NCBI GenBank assembly: GCA_949841355.1
Contig: CATKZP010000006.1
Location: 90,323-154,322, forward strand
Source: an uncultured Oscillospiraceae bacterium
GTDB lineage: Bacteria > Bacillota > Clostridia > Oscillospirales > Oscillospiraceae
Length of the DNA stretch: 64,000 nt
Direction: 5' to 3'
Shown piece after piece: positions 59,741 to 64,000 of this stretch. Below the pieces are notes generated by a model. The model saw only the letters and a list, made by a program, of their open reading frames with translations. It did no database searches and was not told the DNA's origin. Positions within the stretch are counted from its first letter, which is position 1. Every line of letters starts with the position of its first letter. The translations under genes were made by a program, and so were the position numbers.

Positions 59741-60967
59741 ATGGCATTGATTATACAGAAATTCGGCGGGTCCTCGGTGGCGGACGCGGAGAAGATCCGC
59801 AACGTGGCCCGCATCATCACCGATACTTATCAGAAGGGAAACCGGGTGGTGGCGGTGCTCTCCGCCCAGGGGGACACCACCGACGACCTCATTGAGAAGG
59901 CCGCCGAGATCAACCCCGCCGCCTCCAAGCGGGAGCTGGACATGCTGCTGAGCACCGGCGAGCAGATCTCCTGCGCCCTGTGCGCCATGGCCATCGAGGA
60001 CATGGGCTTCCCGGTGGTGTCTCTCACCGGGTGGCAGGCGGGCTTCCGCACCAACTCCGGCTATGGGAACGCCCGCATCAAGCGGGTGCAGGGGGAGCGC
60101 ATCCGCGCGGAGCTGGACAAGCGGCGCATCGTCATCGTCACCGGCTTCCAGGGGCTGAACAAGTACGACGACATCACCACCCTGGGCCGGGGCGGCTCGG
60201 ACACGTCGGCGGTGGCCATCGCCGCGGCCCTCAACGCCGACCTGTGCCAGATCTACACCGACGTGGACGGGGTTTACACCGCCGACCCCCGGCTGGTGCC
60301 CACGGCCCACAAGCTGGACGAGATCACCTATGACGAGATGCTGGAGCTGGCCACGCTGGGAGCCCAGGTGCTCCACAACCGCTCGGTGGAGATGGCCAAG
60401 CGGTACGGCGTGAATCTGGAGGTGCTCTCCAGCTTCCAGCGCAAGCCGGGTACAAAAGTGAAGGAGGTTGTCAAGACCATGGAAAAATCCCACATCAGCG
60501 GCGTCGCCAAGGATAAAAATGTGGCCCGCCTGGCCCTGGTGGGCCTGGAGGACACCCCGGGCATCGCCTTTAAAATTTTCTCTCTGCTGGCCAAGAACAA
60601 TGTGAACGTGGACATCATCCTCCAGTCCATCGGCCGCAGCGATACCAAGGACATCAGCTTCACCGTGGCCAAGGGGGATATGGAGCAGGCCCGCCAGCTG
60701 CTGGAAAACAACCGGGACAGCGTGAAGTTCGACCATATCGACGTGTCGGACAATATCGCCAAGGTGTCCATCGTGGGTGCGGGGATGATTAACAACCCCG
60801 GCGTGGCCGCGGCCATGTTCGAGGCGCTGTTCAACGCGGGCATCAACATCAACATGATCTCCACCAGCGAGATCAAGGTGTCGGTACTGGTCCACATCAG
60901 CGACGCGGACCGGGCGGTGCAGGTCATCCACGACCGGTTCTATGACGAATTCAACGGCGCGCAGTGA
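59741..60967 (+). CDS. lysC: Aspartate kinase
   Basis: A 408-aa monofunctional aspartokinase that phosphorylates aspartate, the first step to lysine, threonine and methionine. Catalytic part: IIQKFGGSSVADAEKIRNVA, TLGRGGSDTSAVAIAAAL, YTDVDGVYTADPRLVP. Two C-terminal ACT domains (LALVGLEDTPGIAFKIFSLL, then VSIVGAGMINNPGVAAAMFE) give feedback control. The ATG has GAGAGGA ten bases upstream. Downstream of hom, but separated by a repeat cluster, so separate promotion is possible. Confidence 0.94.
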   Translation: MALIIQKFGGSSVADAEKIRNVARIITDTYQKGNRVVAVLSAQGDTTDDLIEKAAEINPAASKRELDMLLSTGEQISCALCAMAIEDMGFPVVSLTGWQAGFRTNSGYGNARIKRVQGERIRAELDKRRIVIVTGFQGLNKYDDITTLGRGGSDTSAVAIAAALNADLCQIYTDVDGVYTADPRLVPTAHKLDEITYDEMLELATLGAQVLHNRSVEMAKRYGVNLEVLSSFQRKPGTKVKEVVKTMEKSHISGVAKDKNVARLALVGLEDTPGIAFKIFSLLAKNNVNVDIILQSIGRSDTKDISFTVAKGDMEQARQLLENNRDSVKFDHIDVSDNIAKVSIVGAGMINNPGVAAAMFEALFNAGININMISTSEIKVSVLVHISDADRAVQVIHDRFYDEFNGAQ

Positions 60968-60977
60968 GCGCCGCCCC

Positions 60978-61009
60978 AGACCGGGCCGGGAGGCCCGGTC
61001 TGTCTTTTT
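60978..61009 (+). terminator. Intrinsic terminator of lysC
   Basis: AGACCGGGCC/GGCCCGGTCT stem and a TTTTT tract. Confidence 0.85.
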
Positions 61010-61066
61010 GCCCAATTTTTGGGGTTGGGGCAAGGGAAAAACCGGGTGCCCGCGGTGGGAAAACAG

Positions 61067-61095
61067 TTGCAATGCGGCGCGCATGATGATAAAAT
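61067..61095 (+). promoter_or_regulatory. Promoter with no obvious intact gene behind it
   Basis: TTGCAA, 17 bases, TAAAAT. The next 330 bases contain no convincing gene until DUF5348, and GC falls after about 61180, where the accessory island seems to begin. Confidence 0.6.
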
Positions 61096-61374
61096 AGATT
61101 ATCTATGAGCATATGCGGTTCAGAGGGAAGATGATGGTCCGCCCCCCGGCTTGGGAGAGGGCGGGCGCGGAATAATGAGGTGCGTCCATTGTATTTAAAA
61201 GCATTAAAGGTACATTTTCAACCCTGTGAAGGTCAAAAAAGCCAGTGTTTTCAATGGATTTGCGCCATATTGGAGTAATCCGAATTTAGCGAGTTACACC
61301 ACTTGAAAAGGATTCTGACATAGCCAAATTCTGTACTTAAACCGATGCTTTTATTGAGTGATCGGTGCCATAGA

Positions 61375-61432
61375 GCCCCATGCCCAGTAAGCCCCAAAAT
61401 TGGCTTTAGGGTATGGGGCCCAATAATTTTTT
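61375..61432 (+). terminator. Terminator-like leader hairpin before DUF5348
   Basis: GCCCCATGCCC pairs with GGG.ATGGGGC, followed by CAATAATTTTTTG, ending 18 bases ahead of the DUF5348 start. It could be an attenuator or the end of an upstream transcript. Confidence 0.6.
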
Positions 61433-61449
61433 GATGGGAGTAATTAGTT

Positions 61450-61671
61450 ATGAGAGAAGGCATTTTAATTCCTGATATGCAAACTGGTCGTGTGGATATC
61501 CGTTTTAACAGCGACAACTGCTATGGGAGCCTCCACTGCGGTATCACAATGGATATCTGGTTAAATGAGCAGTGGGTACCCACCCACATTGAGATAAACA
61601 GCAGCGGTTGGTACTTGGTCGGCGTTCAGGTCGAGACGCTGAGGGGCCAGCGGGTACGCATCCGCTTGTGA
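61450..61671 (+). CDS. DUF5348 protein
   Basis: A 73-aa soluble protein of the DUF5348 family (MREGILIPDMQTGRVDIRFN, ..YGSLHCGITMDIWLNEQWVP, ..GWYLVGVQVE). It is common on mobile elements of Clostridia; function unknown. GGGAG precedes the ATG by ten bases. It lies among broken accessory genes, so it is probably the survivor of an eroded element. It stops one base before the SRAP remnant ends on the other strand. Confidence 0.75.
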   Translation: MREGILIPDMQTGRVDIRFNSDNCYGSLHCGITMDIWLNEQWVPTHIEINSSGWYLVGVQVETLRGQRVRIRL

Positions 61672-62230
61672 TCAGACGGCGATATGTTCCAAAGCCGGCT
61701 GCAGAGCGGTTAGCTTGGCAGAGGCCATTCCGGTATCGTAGAGCCAGGGCATTACTTCATCGTCAGCCAGCAGAACAGGCATCCGATCATGGACATTGAT
61801 GATGGTATCGTTGGGGGCGGTGGTCAGAATCACAAACCGCTCCTCCCCTTGAAAGTTGTTCCATAGTCCGGCCAAGTAAAGCCTTTCCTGCCTCGGAAGA
61901 CGGAAGTGGTACTTATTCTTTTGCCTGTCCCACTCATAGAATCCGGTTGTTGGTACGATACATCTTCGCGCCAAGAGAGGACGGCGGAACATCGGTTTAT
62001 CCAGCGCTGTCTCACCTCTGGCATTGATGATGACCCCTTGAGGCTGGGAACCCCCCAGGTCATCGGCTTGGGGGCCATTTTTTGTCCATCAGAAAGCAGA
62101 ATGGGGCGGCGTTGGTGGGGAATATCTCCCCGGTATGGATACTGGAAGTTCCAAACCGGGTCTGTACCTCGGTCACGATCTGGGCGATCTCCTTGGATTG
62201 ATCCGGCGCTAAGCTGTATCTTCCGTACAT
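61672..62230 (-). pseudogene. Broken SRAP (HMCES/YedK-like) gene
   Basis: Three frames must be joined to read an SRAP protein. First MYGRYSLAPDQSKEIAQIVT to CFLMDKK; then, after a shift at AAAAAA near 62085, KMAPKPMTWGVPSLKG; then, after another near 62035, NARGETALDKPMFRRPLLARRC followed by IVPTTGFYEWDRQKNKYHF to the end. The active-site Cys2 of SRAP (MCGRY) is Tyr here. Two frameshifts plus loss of the catalytic residue make it a pseudogene. Intact SRAP proteins (about 200-220 aa) protect abasic DNA sites through that Cys. Confidence 0.85.
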
Positions 62231-62419
62231 AGAGAAAACTCCTTTCAGGCATGAAGGCCAATCTGCCCTCACATACTGAGAGCATGAAGCCTGTGATTTT
62301 GCATTCCGATACGAATAATGCCGAGAAAAAAGAAATGCCAATACGACTGAGAAGTGCCCAAAGTAAATGAACATTTTCACGAAGTATCAGCATTTTATTT
62401 TAGATAGTGTCTACAAGAG
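62231..62419. other. Intergenic stretch between SRAP and IS remnant
   Basis: No gene with a ribosome site was seen on either strand. GTGTCTACAAGAGTTAAGTG at 62408-62427 may be the end of the decayed insertion sequence, since the transposase fragment ends there. Confidence 0.35.
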
Positions 62420-62635
62420 TTAAGTGCGGATAGCAGCCCAAATAGCGATACAGCGAACGTGTACCGCAGCGATAAAGGCATCTGAGGTCTTGGCATAACG
62501 AGTGGCAGTCCCTCTCCAGCGTTTCAGGGGTAGGAAGCAGTTTTCTACCAAATGACGCAGTTTATAGAGATTCTGAATCAGTGTTTTAAATGCTTGCTCC
62601 GACAGGTCATACAAAAAGCCAAAATTAATAAACAA
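62420..62635 (-). pseudogene. C-terminal fragment of an IS5-like transposase
   Basis: About 71 codons read FGFLYDLSEQAFKTLIQNLY then RHLVENCFLPLKRWRGTATR and YAKTSDAFIAAVHVRCIAIW. This is the last segment of an IS5-family DDE transposase (the V-E-N-x-F..LK..R.IATRYDK motif carries the catalytic Glu). The first two thirds are missing. The break coincides with the truncated 3' end of the nuclease-NTPase gene, so the insertion or a later deletion removed the end of that gene. Confidence 0.8.
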
Positions 62636-63668
62636 AATGAGTTAGAATGAATGAGCTTGCGTTTTCAGATTCTTTAGCTGAAAACGCAAGCTGTAATATT
62701 TCTGTATTTTCTTTCATTACGCTCTGCAAAAGCTGGTTTAACAAATACGTTTTTCCGCTTCCTTCGTATCCAGCAATACAAATAATGGCGTTTTTATAGA
62801 TGTTTTTAGTTAAAGCATGTATACATTTCTTGAATATACTGTTGTTGCTCCTCGTAAACAACATGCACATATTCGCATTCATCAATTGTAAGAGATAAGA
62901 CATCGTCAAAAATGGCTTCGCTTGCTTCAGTTTGAATCCGAATTGGAACATTTTTTTACAAGGATACTTTGCAATAAATTTTACTAAGACAGAGTTATAT
63001 CCTGGCATAGCAATGTCCTCATAAATAGAATTAGGAAGAAGTCTAATTGTATCTGTAAGAACTTCTAAAGAATAGCTGGCTCTTTCCGTTGAAAGAATAT
63101 TTAAATAAAGGAAATACTCAGTTTGGGTGTGGAGTTTCTTTACCCCTGAAATCAAGGCCGGTGATGGTAGTGCCGAATTTAGCACACAACAATCTGCTAT
63201 TTCAATTTTACAAAAACACTCAGGTTCGTTAGCACTCACGGTGCCAAAAAACAAATTCTGAATATCCGGATTTGCTTTGAGCCACCCCGTTAAGACAAAA
63301 CCATCAACAAATTTGATTTCAATCTTATGTGGACGTAAGATTGCCGTTGCTCCTTGTACAAATGAATTAGCGATCTTACCATTCGTTACAAACAAAATAA
63401 AAACAACTTCTCCGTCCAATATGCCAGACACCAATGTGGAATCCATATGAGATTTCGGAATGCTACTGTCAGGCTTACTTGTATACTTGGCCTCACACCA
63501 TCCTTTGTAGTAATGGTTGATGCCATCAATTTTATCTCGGAATGTAGCGTCAGTATTCTCATCCCAGCTTTTCCCAGTGGGAATCCATTTGTACATGCCA
63601 TAATTGTCTTTGGCATAGGCACACGCAAGATCTTCAAATTTACTATCATCAATTAAGGACCAATCCAT
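62625..63668 (-). CDS. Truncated PD-(D/E)XK nuclease-like and P-loop NTPase protein
   Basis: 347 aa remain. The N-terminus looks like a restriction-endonuclease domain (KFEDLACAYAKDNYGMYKWI, then NTDATF and GWCEAKYTSKP, giving the Asp..Glu-x-Lys pattern). A middle region of about 170 residues has no family I recognise. At about 310 is a Walker A loop, IAGYEGSGKTYLLNQLL, and the frame stops 30 residues later at an IS remnant, before any Walker B. The order nuclease - sensor - NTPase resembles STAND-type antiphage proteins such as Avs. AGGAG precedes the ATG. Composition is strongly AT-rich, indicating transfer. Confidence 0.65.
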   Translation of the reverse strand: MDWSLIDDSKFEDLACAYAKDNYGMYKWIPTGKSWDENTDATFRDKIDGINHYYKGWCEAKYTSKPDSSIPKSHMDSTLVSGILDGEVVFILFVTNGKIANSFVQGATAILRPHKIEIKFVDGFVLTGWLKANPDIQNLFFGTVSANEPECFCKIEIADCCVLNSALPSPALISGVKKLHTQTEYFLYLNILSTERASYSLEVLTDTIRLLPNSIYEDIAMPGYNSVLVKFIAKYPCKKMFQFGFKLKQAKPFLTMSYLLQLMNANMCMLFTRSNNSIFKKCIHALTKNIYKNAIICIAGYEGSGKTYLLNQLLQSVMKENTEILQLAFSAKESENASSFILTHFVY

Positions 63669-64000
63669 TTATTTACTCCTGTTCAGATTTACTTCGATGT
63701 AAAGGGATAATTTCTTTTTATGATGTATCACTCTACTAACTGCAAATTTTTGAGACATATCAGTCACTAATTGTGTAATGAGGAAAAATAATATTTAACA
63801 GCTCCAACCCTATTCTTTTAGTCAAAAAGATTGATGGTTGCTAAATATCTTATTGAACACTCGATAATTGTGTATTATCCTGCTATACTTTCGAACAGAG
63901 CAAACCTGCAAGAATATGCATCCAGTATGCACCGGCTGTGTGTTTTGGTATCCTCGCCGGAAGCGGCGGTGATATACTGTTCCCCGCAGACAGAGGTTCC
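63669..64000. other. Right-edge intergenic region
   Basis: AT-rich sequence upstream of the nuclease-NTPase gene, turning GC-richer after about 63920, perhaps where the chromosomal backbone resumes. A short open frame from ATG 63927 runs off the window, but it has no ribosome site and no recognisable similarity, so I do not call it. Confidence 0.4.

Noticed and set aside
61251..61517. 88-codon minus-strand frame
   Set aside because: No ribosome site and no recognisable family, and it overlaps the terminator and DUF5348 start.
63927..64000. Start of another gene at the right edge
   Set aside because: 24 open codons without ribosome site or similarity are not enough to call.

Overview
The window reads as chromosomal DNA of a gut-type, fairly GC-rich Clostridia, probably Oscillospiraceae (Flavonifractor / Lawsonibacter / Pseudoflavonifractor-like). 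This is inferred from the mix of Firmicutes markers (IreB, HPr with both His15 and Ser46, a BglG/PRD-type regulator, a potABC-D cluster with a fused permease/binding protein, a stand-alone AICAR transformylase plus PurO) and the high GC of core genes. No rRNA is present. One complete tRNA gene (Ala, CGC anticodon) and one probable 6S RNA are seen.

Layout. 1-3.8 kb: 3' part of a transglutaminase-like/FN3 protein, a B3/4-domain gene and decayed remnants of a nitroreductase-like (Nim) gene and a MATE pump. 3.8-6.3 kb: a chemoreceptor overlapping an FMN-binding-type lipoprotein. 6.5-12.9 kb: a self-contained PTS operon (EI, HPr, IIA, IIB, IIC of the lactose/cellobiose class, an RDD protein and a PRD regulator). 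13.0-21.4 kb: an AT-richer mobilizable element next to the tRNA-Ala gene. It has two serine recombinases, an LRR lipoprotein cargo gene, a small-RNA-like unit, a nested-palindrome oriT candidate, 26-bp tandem repeats, a relaxase with a fused MobC/RHH-like N-terminus, a plasmid-type Rep and an origin-like iteron region. 21.7-28.1 kb: envelope and housekeeping genes, including a perfect parS site laid over a start codon. 28.3-32.8 kb: a polyamine ABC operon behind a strong promoter and a large structured leader RNA that I cannot assign to a class. 33-38 kb: an MMPL/heptad-repeat export cluster. 38.3-47.1 kb: one long purine operon (purE-purC-small ORF-purF-DUF3795-purM-purN-purO-purH-purD-tetR) behind a terminator-containing leader. 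47.1-50.5 kb: cell-wall polymer genes (two glycosyltransferases and CsaB). 50.6-57.5 kb: PAP2, TcdA, a PPIase-type foldase, 6S RNA, DUF1292 and a class A PBP. 57.7-61.0 kb: ACT protein, homoserine dehydrogenase and aspartokinase. 61-64 kb: a degraded accessory island with DUF5348, a broken SRAP gene, an IS5-like transposase fragment and a truncated PD-(D/E)XK plus P-loop NTPase gene that looks like a defence-gene remnant.

Most promising leads: the unassigned leader RNA upstream of potA (28.4-28.6 kb); the oriT/iteron/attenuator control region ahead of the relaxase (17.27-17.63 kb); the parS site sitting on a lipoprotein start codon (23.46 kb); the PurF paralogue with no catalytic Cys1; the class A PBP with an inserted CX4C...CX2C zinc-ribbon-like segment; and the truncated nuclease-NTPase at the right edge.
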